Shown: piece after piece, positions 45,641 through 57,085 of the stretch | How the letters are laid out: each line of letters opens with the position of its first letter | Position numbering within the stretch: the stretch's first letter is position 1 | Assembly: GCF_036850765.1 (NCBI RefSeq) | Contig: NC_089491.1 | Span: 188,397,520 to 188,461,519 of the forward strand | Origin: Saccopteryx bilineata | Lineage: Eukaryota > Chordata > Mammalia > Chiroptera > Emballonuridae | DNA: 64,000 nt | Reading direction: 5' to 3' | Notes under the pieces: generated by a model | Database searches by the model: none | Seen by the model: the letters and a program-made list of their open reading frames with translations, nothing else | Told to the model about the DNA's origin: nothing | Position numbers and translations under genes: made by a program

Positions 45641-46830
45641 GCCCCCCTTATCTACAGGGACTATGTTGCAAGACCGCCCCCCCAGTGGATGCCTGAAACC
45701 CTATACATACTGTTTCATACTGTTTGTTTCCTATACAGTAAGTCTTCACTTAACATCTTTAATAGATTCTTGGAAACTGCAAATTTAAGTGAAACAACAT
45801 ATAACAAAACCAGTTTTACCACAGGCTAATTGATACAGACAAGAGTTAAGTTCCTATGGCATACTTCTGGTTATAAACCTCTAAATGAAGACCTCTAACA
45901 TTAAACACTGACATAAATATGAGCTCTACATACAGTTAAGAAAGATTAAGAAAAACAAGAAAGATTATACTTTTCCAACTGCTTATTCCAGTTCAAGGTT
46001 TTGGGTGGTCAGAGCCTGTATAGGTAGCTCAGGGCACCAGGTGGGACACACTTGGGACAGGACACCCTTCCATTACAAGGCCACCCCACCCACACTCATT
46101 CAGACTGGGACAAGGGAGACACACTAGTTCATCTCACATGCAGAAACCAGAGGACTCACAGAAAGTCCATGAAACAAGGCAACACTGGCCAGATAGCTCA
46201 GTTGATTGGAAGCACAGAGAGGTTGCCAATTCGATCCCTGGTCAGGACACATACAGGAACAGATTGATGTTCCTGTCTCTCTCTCTCCCCCACCACCCTG
46301 GCTAAAATCAATTAAAACAAAACAAAGCAAAACAAAAAACAAAGGAAGAATGGGCAAATGCCACATGGTGGCCCTAGCCTGGATTCCTTTTCCCCCCTTC
46401 AATTATGATAACAAAATAATGATGAAGGAAACATTATTCAAGAACTTGCTGTACATACAGGACTTTTCACATGAAGGAAGCATTCTACGGCTTCTCTGAG
46501 GCATGTTGGAATCCCCAGCATCACTACTCTTGTACTTCGGTAAGTAAAATAAGGGTGACCTGAGCACATGCACTGTGATACCTCATGGCTACTGAGTAAC
46601 CACCAGGTGGGGAGTGGATGCTACATGGAGATGCCAGACAAAGGGGTGATTCACGTCTCAGGCAGGAAGGAGTGGGATGGTGTGAGACTTCAGCATGTTA
46701 CACAGAAATGTGTATCATTTAGAACTTATGAATAGCTTATTTTTAAAATCTTCTATTTTAATATTTTCAGCTCACAGCTGACTGTGGGTAACTGAAACCA
46801 CAGAAAGCTAAACCAAGGGTAAGAGGGAGT
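45641..46830. mobile_element. Tigger-like DNA transposon, interrupted
   Basis: The left end 'agccccccttatctacagggactatgttgcaagaccgcc...agtggatgcctgaaaccc' and right end 'ttcagctcacagctgactgtgggtaactgaaaccacagaaagctaaaccaagggtaagaggg' are the two terminal regions of Tigger/pogo elements. Between them lies another DNA-transposon-like segment ('gtcttcacttaacatctttaat...acaaaaccagttttaccacaggctaattgata', 45740-45970) and a SINE. No transposase frame remains. Confidence 0.6.
46185..46330 (+). mobile_element. tRNA-derived bat SINE (third type), sense
   Basis: 'actggccagatagctcagttgattgg' is a tRNA-like A box region, then 'ttcgatccctggtcagg' (B box), a CT-rich stretch and an 'aaaacaaaacaaag' tail. 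It resembles the VES type of bat SINEs more than Rhin-1. The target-site duplication is not clear. Confidence 0.7.
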
Positions 46831-46959
46831 ATTGTACTATATAATCAGTTATATATAAATAATACATGTTATATAATTAAATAAATATATGCTATATAAT
46901 TTATATTTATAAAAATTCTATAACTTTTAAAAATCAAACTTTTAAAGACACTAGTAGAC

Positions 46960-47790
46960 TCTTAAACACTCATAAGAAACAGTACAGAGACATCCTGTAT
47001 ACCCTACACTCATTTTTCTTTAATTGCAATGTCTTGGAAAATTACAGTACAATACCACAACCAGGATATAGGCATTGATACAGTCTGCTAACTTTGTTCA
47101 GATTTTCCTCATTTCACCTATATTCATGTGTGTCTCCGTGTGTGTATCTCTATGTAATTTTATCACCACCACAATCAACATACAGAACAATTCCATCACT
47201 AAAAAGATTCCTCACATTGGTTTTTGTTTTTTTTTTTCTGAAGTGAGAAGTGGGGAGGCAGAGAGACAGACTCCCACATGAGCATGATCGGGATCCACCT
47301 GGCAAGCCCACTAGGGGGCGATGCTCTGCCCATCTGGGGTGTTGTTCCATTGCAACCAGAGCCAATCTAGTGCTTGAGGCAGAGGCGATGGAGCTAATGA
47401 TGGTGAATGTTTTCCCATGTGCTTGTACACCATCTGTATACATTCTTCTGTGAGATGGCTGTCCATGTCTTTGGCCTATGTTCTAATTGTGTATTTTTAC
47501 TGTTGAGTCTTAAGAGTTCTTTTTATATACTAGTCCTTTGTTGAATATGTGGTTTGAAAATATCTTATACCAGTCTTTAGCTTGCCTTTTAATCCTTTTA
47601 ACAGGGTCTTTAGCAAAGCAAAATTTTTCATTGATGAGGCCCAATTCATCAACTTTCCTTTTATAGACCATTTCTGGTATCCAATCTGAGCATTCTTTGC
47701 TTAGTGGTAGGTCTTAAAAGTTTTTTCTTATTTTTTTCTAAAAGTTTTATAGTTTTGTTTTTACATTTAAGTCTGGATTATGTATGCATG
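46960..47790 (-). mobile_element. Old L1 3' part, antisense, containing a broken SINE
   Basis: 'cagtacaataccacaaccaggatata...catacagaacaattcca' and, after the SINE, 'gatggtgaatgttttcccatgtgcttg...ttttatatactagtcctttg' are antisense old-L1 sequence. The part to the right corresponds to the ORF2 C-terminus. Confidence 0.7.
47226..47395 (-). mobile_element. Rhin-1-type SINE, antisense, tRNA head missing
   Basis: Poly-T tail and 3' half are intact ('gaagtgagaagtggggaggc...gcaaccagagccaatctag'), but the sequence passes at about 47395 directly into antisense L1, so the promoter-bearing head and its target duplication are gone. Retrotransposition 5' truncation or a later deletion could explain it. 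Confidence 0.85.
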
Positions 47791-47972
47791 TATGTATGTG
47801 TGTATACATTTGTATACAAATACATATGTATATATAGAATAGTATGATGGCTCCAAAAATTATTATAAGCTACCCATTAACTTTTTTGTATATGTACTTG
47901 CATTTGTGTTCTAAAGTTTACATTCATACATGTTAAAAGCTTACATACATACATACATACACACACACACAC
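47789..47972. repeat. TATG/TACA-type microsatellites
   Basis: 'atgtatgcatgtatgtatgtgtgtatac' near 47789-47816 and 'catacatacatacatacacacacacacac' at 47943-47972. Confidence 0.85.
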
Positions 47973-48059
47973 TTATGTTGAGTGCTGATCACATGGATTT
48001 TGTTTTGTTACTCTCCAGTTTTCTGTGTTTGGAATAATTTTTAAAAGATATCAATACAG

Positions 48060-48300
48060 ATATTTTGCATTAACTAAGTAATAATTCTTCCCATTCTAAA
48101 GTGTTTTGGAGTTGATGAGACTCTCCATCTGAGTCCTTAGAGTGACCATAGAGCAGTCATGGGAAACGCTGCCTCCCTTTGAAGACAGGGAGGCTCAGAG
48201 TGGCTAGTGTTTGCTCAAGATCACATGGCTAATAAGAAGTGAAGTCAGGATTCAGACCCAGGTTTCAAATCTGGTGTTTTTTCTCCCCATCATCCAAAAA
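48060..48300 (+). mobile_element. MIR SINE fossil
   Basis: 'gacagggaggctcagagtggctagtgtttgctcaagatcacatggctaataagaagtgaagtcaggattcagacccagg' follows the MIR core in sense order. Ancient mammalian tRNA-derived SINE, non-coding. Confidence 0.8.
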
Positions 48301-50387
48301 AAGTTTTAGACACTTTCATTTATAACAAGCATTTCTATGCCTTTTATTGTATAACTGAGAGCCTTTTGTCAATGATGGGCATACTTTCCATTTGTCAGAT
48401 TGAAAAACCAATATAGGTAGCTATTTCATGATATACTGACACATCTTAGTGACAAACTTGAGATCGCAGAGTTAAGCTGTGTTGGAACCTACATGCTACC
48501 CGGCAAACTCATGATTCATTCTTTTTAACCATTGTCGACTCTCTAGTTTTCACAAGTTTATAACTGTCATCCAATTCTTACAAATATGTTAACATAACTT
48601 TTTTATTGTACAAAACATAACACACACAAAAATGTCAGCATCCTAAATTACTTCTAGTAGGGCAAGGGCTAGATAATTGTGCTTAACTTAGTAATTAACA
48701 TTTTAGTCATGAAGATAACATTTTAATCATGAAGAGTCTGCAGCAATGGATAAGAACAGTATTTAGCCAATGTGTGTGGGTCTGAGTAAATGACTCCTTA
48801 TGACTAGTGTCCATTCTGAATAGCTACTGCTCACACTTCTTGTGTCAATATTGGAGCTATTATCAGTTGTTAAATGTTTTTAATACCACCCTTCTTAGGA
48901 TGTAATATGAAGTGAGAAAAAGCAGAAGTCAAATTATATTGCATCATGATTAAATCATAGAGATACATGTACACATATAAAAATATGTGCACACACACAC
49001 AGAGTCAGCGCATTAGAATTACTGGTGATTTTCCCTCTATATCACAAAATTTCCACAATCTTGTACAGACTTTATAATTTGAGAATTAAGCATTGGAGTC
49101 CTTTCTTAGAGCGTAGCCATCCTGACAGTACCACTGCCTGGTACTGGCCCACATGTCCGCTTCATTCTGCCCTTCCCAGGGGGCCCAGCTGACATGCAGG
49201 CCGAGCCGAGCCCAGTGCTTCTGAGAGAGGACAGACAATAGCCCTACTTTGTTTGCAGTGATAATATCAAATACACTGGACTTATTTTATGTGTTTCTAT
49301 TTTGCCCAGGGAACTACAAATTATATAGAGATATGGGAGACCATTGCTATAAGCACCTTTTAATGAAATTCTGATACTCTTAAACTCCCAGTTCCCTCAA
49401 GTCCCATTTCCCCCTATTGGGATGTGACAGAAACCCACAGACTCCTCAAGGCTTAAAAAGCATGCTGAGTGCTAGCAGACAAAGGACAGTTTCATCAAAT
49501 ATATATAGGTAAACCTTTCACATCTCATAAGCCCTTGGGATGCTATTACAGTTTATCTTTATCAACCTTTCTAACCATATAATTTTCCCCTGCAATTCAG
49601 AGAAAATAAATTGGAACTTTAAAAATTGGCTGTGGTTTCCCATTACGGACTGTGTGTGTTCAGAGCGCTGCCCGTGGCAGTTCATCCCGCAGGCGCTGGC
49701 CTCAGTTAACTTCCCTTCTTTCCCACTGACCCTGATAAAAGGGGCACTTTTCATGTGACTTACTGTACATGTTTGTACCAGTAGCTACTTTTTATTCCTT
49801 TTTCTTTTGAAATGGTCAGTTGTTTTTTTTTTTAAACTATAGACTCAACATATAAGGGAAAGCAATGAGGTTATGAATTGAGAAGGAGAAACACCAAAGC
49901 AATAAGCCATTTCACTGTAGATAATAGGTAACATATAAAATCTAATTCAGCTCAGCCATATTCAATGATTTCAAGTGTGATGCATCTGTCAGACAATTAA
50001 ATATATTATGTAAGCAAGAATGGTAGCATATGGCATAATTACAGGTAATTTGAACTCTTTTCATGTATTGCTTTTCCTGAAGAATACTTAGTAACATTTC
50101 TAACTTTCAACTTTTTATTTGGTATTCTAGTATTATAGCTGTTCACAAATCCCATTTTGCACTATCATTGCAAAACTATATTATTTATGAAATTGATTCC
50201 TGACACATGTATTGTGAGATTACTGGTTAATTGATTTAGCCAATGGCAGAATTTATGTTTCATAATGAATGAGGTAATGGCCCTTTAATTCATTTACTTT
50301 TCCAGAAAGACTATATACTTCTGCAATATTGGAAAAAAAGATATGCAAAATGATTATATGGATTAGCTCCTGTTGCTTTTCTTTTCT
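48301..50387. other. Unique AT-rich sequence, no gene seen
   Basis: About 2.1 kb without young repeats or a convincing open frame. A short GC-richer block at 49100-49210 has no recognisable feature. Confidence 0.4.
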
Positions 50388-50727
50388 TTTTTTTATTAAG
50401 GTGAGAGAAGGGGAGATAGTGAGGCAGACTCCTGCATGCGTCCCAACTGGGATCCACCTGGTAAACTCATCTTGGGCTGATGCCCAAGCACGAAGCTATT
50501 TTTAGTGTTTGAGGCTGATGTACTCCAACAGAGCTATCCTCAGTGTCTGAGGCCACACTGGAACCAATTGAGCCACTAGCTACAGAAGGGGAAGAGAGAG
50601 AGAAGGGGGAGAAGGAAGGAGGGAGAAGCAGATGGTCACTTCTCCTGTGTGCCCTGACTAGTAATCAAATCCAGTACATCTGCATGCTGGGCCAACACTC
50701 TGTCCGTTGAGCCATCAGCCAGAGCCT
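50388..50727 (-). mobile_element. Older Rhin-1-related SINE, antisense
   Basis: T-rich tail, then 'gtgagagaaggggagatagtgaggcagactcctgcatg' and the head ending 'ccatcagccagagc'. Flanks 'tcctgttgctttt' and 'ctccagttgctttt' form the target-site duplication. Shares diagnostic variants with the copy at 45085-45363. Confidence 0.85.
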
Positions 50728-51345
50728 CCAGTTGCTTTTAAACATTTGAAAAGCATTTGCAACTGGAAGAGTAACCAAACGAGTTCAAGTATTTAACAAT
50801 AATGTAGTTCAGGATGAAAAGCCATAGTTTAAAATTTAGTTTTCCCATAAATCTTAAATGTTCTGAACTAAGAATTTAATTTATATTAAATTGGCCTACA
50901 AAACATAGAATCTTTTTCCCTCTTGAGTTTTGGTCATGTGCACCGGTGAGCAATGTGATAGCAAAGCCAGAGGTGGAACAACACAGGCAATAAACTGACC
51001 TCCAACATCCATTTGCCACTCTTCAACCCTTTTGAACTAGCTAGATTCTTTGAGGTGCCCATGGCTGGTTTTTCTTCCAGCCTCCTTGATACCCCTTTGG
51101 CTCTCAAAACTTCTTGACTGAGCAACAGAGAGTACAGGTGGGTATTACAGCTGCAACCTTCCATTTTCTTCCCCACCAAATAAAACTCAGAGACTTTAAA
51201 GAGGTAAAAAGAGTCAGTATCACCTGATCCTATTTTAATCCAAGGGAAACACTGTTAAAATAAACCAAAAATGAAGAAGAGGAGGAAAAGGAGGAGGAAG
51301 AGGCAATAAATCATTATGCATTTGAGAGCTACCAAAAATTCTCAG
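50728..51345. other. Unique sequence, no gene seen
   Basis: Nothing recognisable apart from a purine-rich stretch at 51265-51305 ('gaagaagaggaggaaaagg'). Confidence 0.4.
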
Positions 51346-51347
51346 TT

Positions 51348-51672
51348 AAGCCTGACCAGGCGGTAGCGCAGTGGATAGAGTGTAGAACTGGGATGCAGAG
51401 AACCCAGGCTCGAAACCTTGAGGTGACCAGCTTGAGTGTGGGCTCATCTGGTTTGAGCAAGGTGCACCAGCTTGAGCCCAAGGTCTGGCTTGAGCAAGGG
51501 GTCACTTGGTCTGCTGTGGGCTCCCAGTCAAGGCACATATGAGAAAGCAATCAATGAGAAATTAAGGTGCCATAATGAAGAATTAATGCTTCTCATCTCT
51601 CTCCCTTCCTGTCTGTCTGTCCTTATATGTCCTTCTCTCTGTCTCTGTCACACACACAAAAATTTTTTTTTT
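51348..51672 (+). mobile_element. Longer tRNA-derived bat SINE (fourth type), sense
   Basis: Head 'gcctgaccaggcggtagcgcagtggatagagtg', B box 'aggctcgaaacc', then a body with 'accagcttgag' repeated twice, 'ggcacatatgagaaagcaatcaatgag', a (CTGT)n stretch and (CA)n-T tail. The target-site duplication 'aattctcagttaa' is seen at about 51336-51348 and 51675-51687. Family name not certain. Confidence 0.85.
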
Positions 51673-51689
51673 AATTCTCAGTTAAATTC

Positions 51690-52690
51690 TATCCTGCAAA
51701 ACTGGACATGTGTGTTTTTAAACTACGAAGATGTCTTTTGGCTGTTAACAGGTATTAACAAGGACATGGCAATCGTCCTGTCCTGTCTAAGCAGCCAGCT
51801 CAGCTTCCATTTGGACAGTGACACTACAGTGCACGGAAGGGTCAAGATCCACCACACTGTTGTTTTGTCCAAATCATACAACTTACAAAGAATTTAGACT
51901 ATTTAAGTCTAAGACATTACGAAGTTCATCTGGTACAACTCACATTTTGTGTATGTGAACTTGAAATTCAGAGGGTTAGGGAACTCTCAAGGTCACACAG
52001 ATGATCAGCATCTTTTAAGTCCTTCAAGTACTTTCCCTTCTTTACATAGTAAGCCTCCCAGATGAGAAAAGTGAAAGCATCTTGATCACACTTTTAGGAA
52101 ACTCCTCTCTACTTTAATGCCTCAGAAGACATTTATTATAGTGATTTAGTATTATTCTTTCAGAAAAATTCATTGGAAACAATTAATTGGGGCCCACTTA
52201 GTATTAGCAATGCACATACAAAATTCTCCTTTCGTACGCAGTGTGATCTGAAATACAGGAGGGGTCTGATTTCAGACACTCGTGACTGCAGAAATCATAC
52301 ACAGTCAGCTAGCTGGTGGCCTCCATTGTATCAGCTATAGGAATTTCCCAGGGAGAGGAGTTGATTGCAAATATTATAAGGTACCAACCATGAATTCAAT
52401 CTGAATTATATCATAAACTTGGTAGATGAACATTACCTCCTCTTGATTGTACTTCATTGGTGGTTAATGAACGTCGCTTAGAATCAACTGGGTAATAGAT
52501 TCAGCTTTGACCTTATGACATAGAAGCTTAATCTGAATTTCTTCTACATCCAATGGGTATTATAGCCACTTTGGTAAAGTTAATAAAAATGTCTTGCAAC
52601 CACTATTGTTACCTGCTGGTCTGTGGTTTAATATCTTGTTGGTTCTTCCATCCTGACTGAAAACTGTTACACAACATTACTCATCACTTT
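51690..52690 (+). other. Unique sequence with a MIR fossil
   Basis: About 51925-52060 ('gaaattcagagggttagggaactctcaaggtcacacag') is MIR-like in sense orientation. The remainder is unique and non-coding as far as can be seen. Confidence 0.5.
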
Positions 52691-52694
52691 ATTA

Positions 52695-53300
52695 GTTCAC
52701 TTATTCATTCATTCATTCAACAAACATGTATTACATATTTAATATATCCTATAGTGTGCTAGGCACTCTGCATAAATTATCTTTCACCCTTGCCCTGGCT
52801 GGTTGGCTCAGTGGTAGAGCGTCGGCCTGGTGTGCAAAAGTACCGGGTTCGATTCCCGGCCAGGGCACACAGGAGAAGCGCCATCTGCTTCTCTACCCCT
52901 CTCCCTCTCCTTCCTTTCTGTCTCTCTCTTCCCCTCCCACAGCTAAGGCTCCATTGGAACAAAGATGGCCCGGGCGCTGGGGATGGCTCTGTGGCCTCTG
53001 CCTCAGGCGCTGGAGTGGCTCTGGTCGCAACATAGCAACGCCCAGGATGGGCAGAGCATCACCTCCTGGTGGGCAGAGCGTGGCCCCTGGTGGGCGTGCC
53101 GGGTGGACCCCGGTCGGGCGCATGTGGGAGTCTGTCTGACTGTCTCTCCCCATTTCCAGCTTCAGAAAAATACAAAAAAAAAAAATTATCTTTCACCCTT
53201 AAAACAAGCCTGCAACATAGATGTTATTGTGCTTCCCATGTTGCAGATAGGAGAAATGAAGTTAGCTCTATGCAACACCAGTGGACTTCAGTCTGCTGGG
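52695..53300 (+). mobile_element. MIR/L2-type fossil split by a SINE
   Basis: 'attcattcattcattcaacaaacatg...gtgctaggcactctgcataaattatctttcaccc' continues after the SINE with 'ttaaaacaagcctgcaacatagatgttattgtgcttcccatgttgcag', the order of an ancient mammalian SINE/L2 end. Confidence 0.65.
52792..53182 (+). mobile_element. Rhin-1-type SINE, full length, sense
   Basis: Head 'gccctggctggttggctcagtggtagagcgtcgg', full body and A12 tail. The target-site duplication 'aaattatctttcaccctt' lies at 52774-52791 and about 53183-53200. Open frames on both strands are by-products. Confidence 0.95.
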
Positions 53301-53374
53301 CCAGCAACTGTGGACATTACAAGCCAGATATCATTGTTATTTCCATACTGGTTTCTAGTCACATTTGCATAGGT

Positions 53375-53577
53375 CAGCAGTTCTCAACCTGTGGGCCGCC
53401 ACCCCGGCGGGGTCAAACGACCAAAACACAGGGGTCGCCTAAAGCCATCGGAAATACATATTTTATTTAAAAATGTATTGTATAATAAATATGTATTTTC
53501 CGATGACTTTAGGCGACCCCTGTGTTTTGGTCGTTCGACCCCGGCCGGGGTCGCAACCCACAGGTTGAGAACCACTG
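53375..53577. mobile_element. SPIN-like hAT transposon, non-autonomous, 203 bp
   Basis: Same element as at 25346-25549 but with its asymmetric centre in the opposite orientation. Termini CAGCAGTTCTCAACCTGTGG and CCACAGGTTGAGAACCACTG, perfect 8-bp duplication GCATAGGT (53367-53374, 53578-53585). Long subterminal inverted repeats; no coding capacity. Confidence 0.95.
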
Positions 53578-53585
53578 GCATAGGT

Positions 53586-54140
53586 AGTAAGTAGCCTTTC
53601 TCATTGGATAATTTATTTATCCAACTTGTCAAGTAAATCATTTTCTCCTACCATGGTTACCAAATATCCATAAGGAGGTCTGATTTGTGGGTTCGAACTG
53701 TGTGACTATAAAGTAATGATGACAGCAGCTAATGTTGGGTGCATGATGATCTATAATAGGAATTGTTAGGTTGTTCTTGTTTTAAAACATCTGTGTAAAA
53801 AGCTGAATCTTTAGATTAAGAAATGGGATTTTAATTCTATTTTATATTATAGTAACTGCTTCTCAAAGTTTACCTCTCAAATTTTTCCTTAAAATTATCT
53901 TATTTTAAATTTAAAAAGCAAGCCATGTATAGATATCAGCATTAAAAACCAAATGCCCAAACCCCCATCACTAAAGCTGCACTATGTCCAGAACATTTAC
54001 TCCTCACATTGTGGCTGCATGCACAGCCAGGCAAAGGCGGGGCACACAGAAGGTGGGCCACTCTCTTTATTACAAAGGGTTGGGATTCTTCGGGGAGGGT
54101 AAAGGCTTATTTGATACTTTATTGTTTTTTTTTCTTTATT
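53586..54140. other. Unique AT-rich sequence, no gene seen
   Basis: No recognisable repeat or open frame of note. Confidence 0.4.
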
Positions 54141-54141
54141 T

Positions 54142-54272
54142 TAGGGTGAGGGTGAGGGTGAGGGTGAGCGTCAGTGTAGGGTTTAGTTTAAGGTAGTGCT
54201 AGCATTACGGTTAGGGTGAGGTTTAGGGTAAGGGTAAGGGTTAGGAGGAGGGTGGGGTTTAGTTTAGGGTCT
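54142..54272 (+). repeat. Degenerate interstitial telomere-like repeat
   Basis: Runs of 'ttagggtgagggtgagggtgagg', 'ggttagggtgaggtttaggg', 'taagggtaagggttagg' and 'gtttagtttaggg' occur over 130 bp. They are variants of the vertebrate (TTAGGG)n telomere unit. GGGTGA variants dominate the left part. No perfect tandem of TTAGGG remains. Confidence 0.75.
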
Positions 54273-54295
54273 GATACTTTATTTTGACATAAAAT

Positions 54296-54709
54296 TATTT
54301 ATTTATTTATTATTATTATTTTTTTTTGTATTTTTCTGAAGCTGGAAACGGGGCGAGACAGTCAGACAGACTCCCGCATGTGCCCGATCGGGATCCACCC
54401 GGCACGCCTACCAGGGGCGAAGCTCTGCCCACCAGGAGGCGATGCTCTGCCCCTCCAGGGCGTCGCTCTGCCGCGACCAGAGCCACTCCAGCGCCTGGGG
54501 CAGAGGCCAAGGAGCCATCCCCAGCTCCCGGGCCATCTTTGCTCCGTTGGAGCCTCGGCTGTGGGAGGGGAAGAGAGAGACAGAGAGGAAGGAGGGGGGT
54601 GGGTGGAGAAGCAAATGGGCGCTTCTCCTATGTGCCCTGGCCGGGAATCGAACCCGGATCCCCCGCAAGCCAGGCCGACGCTCTACCGCTGAGCCAACCG
54701 GCCAGGACC
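54296..54709 (-). mobile_element. Rhin-1-type SINE, antisense
   Basis: Tail of (ATTT)n/(T)n at 54296-54329, full body and head ending 'ccggccaggacc' at 54709. The target-site duplication 'ttgacataaa' is at about 54284-54293 and 54710-54719. The top-strand 130-codon and antisense 102-codon frames are SINE by-products. Confidence 0.93.
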
Positions 54710-54743
54710 TTGACATAAAGTTTTATTAAAAGATTTATGTAGG

Positions 54744-55907
54744 TATTGGCAGAAAAATAGACACTCAGACCAATGGAACAGAATAGAAAGCCCAGAAATA
54801 AAACCACATATATATGGTCAAATAATCTTTGATAAAGGGGCCAACAACACACAATGGAGAAAAGAAAGCCTCTTCAACAAATGGTGTTGGGAAAACTGGA
54901 AAGCCACATGCAAAAGAATGAAACTCGACTACAGCCTGTCCCCGTGTACTAAAATTAATTCAAAATGGATCAAAGACCTAAATATAAGACCTGAAACAAT
55001 AAAGTACATAGAAGAAGACATAGGTACTAAAATCATGGACCTGGGTTTTAAAGAACATTTTATGAACTTGACTCCAATGGCAAGAGAAGTGAAGGCAAAG
55101 ATAAATGAATGGGACTACATCAGAATAAAATGTTTTTGCTCAGCAAGAGAAACTGATATCAAAATAAACAGACAGCCAACTATATGAGAACTGATATTTT
55201 CAAACGACAGCTCAGATAAAGGCCTAATATCCAAAATTTACAAAGAACTCATAAAACTCAACAACAAACAAACAAACAATCCAATAAAAAAATGGGAAGA
55301 GGACATGAACAGACACTTCTCCCAGGAAGAGATACAAATGGCCAACAGATATATGAAAAGATGCTCAGCTTCATTAGTTATTAGAGAAATGCAAATCAAA
55401 ACTACAATGAGATACCACCTCACCCCTGTTAGATTAGCTATTATCAACAAGACGGGTAATAGCAAATGTTGGAGAGGCTGTGGAGAAAAAGGAACCCTCA
55501 TTCACTGTTGGTGGGACTGTAAAGTAGTACAACCATTATGGAGGAAAGTATGGTGGTTCCTCAAAAAACTGCAAATAGAACTACCTTATGACCCAGCAAT
55601 CCCTCTACTGGGTATATACCCCAAAACCTCAGAAACATTGATACGTGAAGACACATGTAGCCCCATGTTCATTGCAGCACTGTTCACAGTGGCCAAGACA
55701 TGGAAACAACCAAAAAGCCCTTCAATAGAAGACTGGATAAAGAAGATGTGGCACATATACACTATGGAATACTACTCAGCCATAAGAAATGATGACATCA
55801 GATCATTTACAGAAAAATGGTGGGATCTTGATAACATTATAAGGAGTGAAATAAGTAAATCAGAAAAAAACAAGAACTACATGATTCCATACATTGGTGG
55901 AACATAA
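54744..55907 (+). pseudogene. L1 ORF2 C-terminal remnant
   Basis: The frame is open from 54918 to 55187 (stop replacing a tryptophan-type position), then from 55305 to the natural end IPYIGGT at 55907. The zinc-knuckle-like CWRGCGEKG...HCWWDC lies near 55470-55520. The part lost upstream contains the endonuclease and reverse transcriptase. Confidence 0.9.
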
Positions 55908-56176
55908 AAATGAGACTAAGAGACATGGACAAGAGTGTGGTGGTTACCAGGGGTGGGGGGAGGGAGGACATGGGAGGGAGGGAGGGAGAGAGTTAGGGGG
56001 AGGGGGAGGGGCACAGAGAACTAGATAGAGGGTGGCGGAGGACAATCTGACTTTGGGCGAGGGGTACGCAACATAATTTAATGACAAAATAACCTAGACA
56101 TGTTTTCTTTGAATATATGTACCCTGATTTATTAATGTCATCCCATTACCATTAATAAAAATTTATTAAAAAAAAA
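54744..56176 (+). mobile_element. 5'-truncated young LINE-1 3' end
   Basis: The target-site duplication 'aaaagatttatgtagg' is at 54728-54743 and 56175-56190. The insertion begins in the ORF2 C-terminal third and contains the 3' untranslated region with a long G-rich purine tract (about 55950-56010) and a poly-A end. Closely similar to the copy at 58925-60679. Confidence 0.95.
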
Positions 56177-56190
56177 AAGATTTATGTAGG

Positions 56191-57085
56191 AAACTGATAG
56201 ACATAAAAAGCAAAACACCAACAACAACAACAGAGTTTTACAGCAAATGCAGAAGTCATATTCATAGGACAATGAGGCCCAGAAGGGATTCCACCCACCT
56301 TCATCTGGAGGACCCAGGTTGCCACTTGGGAATGTGACTCTTGTCCAGGTGTCTGAACCAGTCAAAGGTCTGTTTTTTGTGCTACCATGGATTGCTTATT
56401 CTTGCTTCTGAAACTATTAATGCTAATTATACTTGCTATTGTAATTATGTAACAACTAAAATTTACCATAAACTGAAATACAAATGCACAAAGAGAGATG
56501 TTCCTATGAAAAAGATGTTGGAGGCTTTAGGAAAAATGATAGTGGCAAGTTGTATTAAAAATGTCCTAAGACTCTTAGAAGACTGCAGTGGCAAGGGTAC
56601 AGACAGAGAGAGGTGTCACACTCCAGAACTATTCTTCGCTGGGTCCACTTCAAATAGGTCTGCAAGAGACTGTGCCGTTGAGAACAAACTAAACTGAAAA
56701 CTGTAACTGGCCTTGGTCTCATAAGGTTAAGATACTGATATTTTTGAATTTCAGATAAAAATAAAACATTTTGTTCTTTTTTTGTCCGATAGTATTTTGA
56801 CCAATAATTACAAAAATATGTAAATTGTGACCTTTCTTAACCAATAATCACAATAGTAATTATTCTTATTGCTGGTATATGTGAACTTTGATAAAAGTTC
56901 ATAGAATACCAAAGTGCAGCTTAATGATGACAGTCCTACCAAGCCCAATAGTAAAGCCACCCGTTAGCCTTAAATGCCCTCAGGATGTAATCAAAAGGAT
57001 CAAGAGAAGTAGATGAATAATGTGTCTGATAACCTTCCAAATTTTTCTTGAATAATGTATTCTTTGCTAGGAAGCTTCTAGCACA
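56191..57085. other. Unique sequence, no supported gene
   Basis: A 118-codon frame (56341-56697) starts at a non-ATG codon and has no family I can recognise. It is rich in K and C and may be chance. The rest is AT-rich. Confidence 0.4.

Noticed and set aside
56341..56697. 118-codon plus-strand frame
   Set aside because: Non-ATG start, no recognisable domain, and biased K/C composition; kept only as unique sequence.
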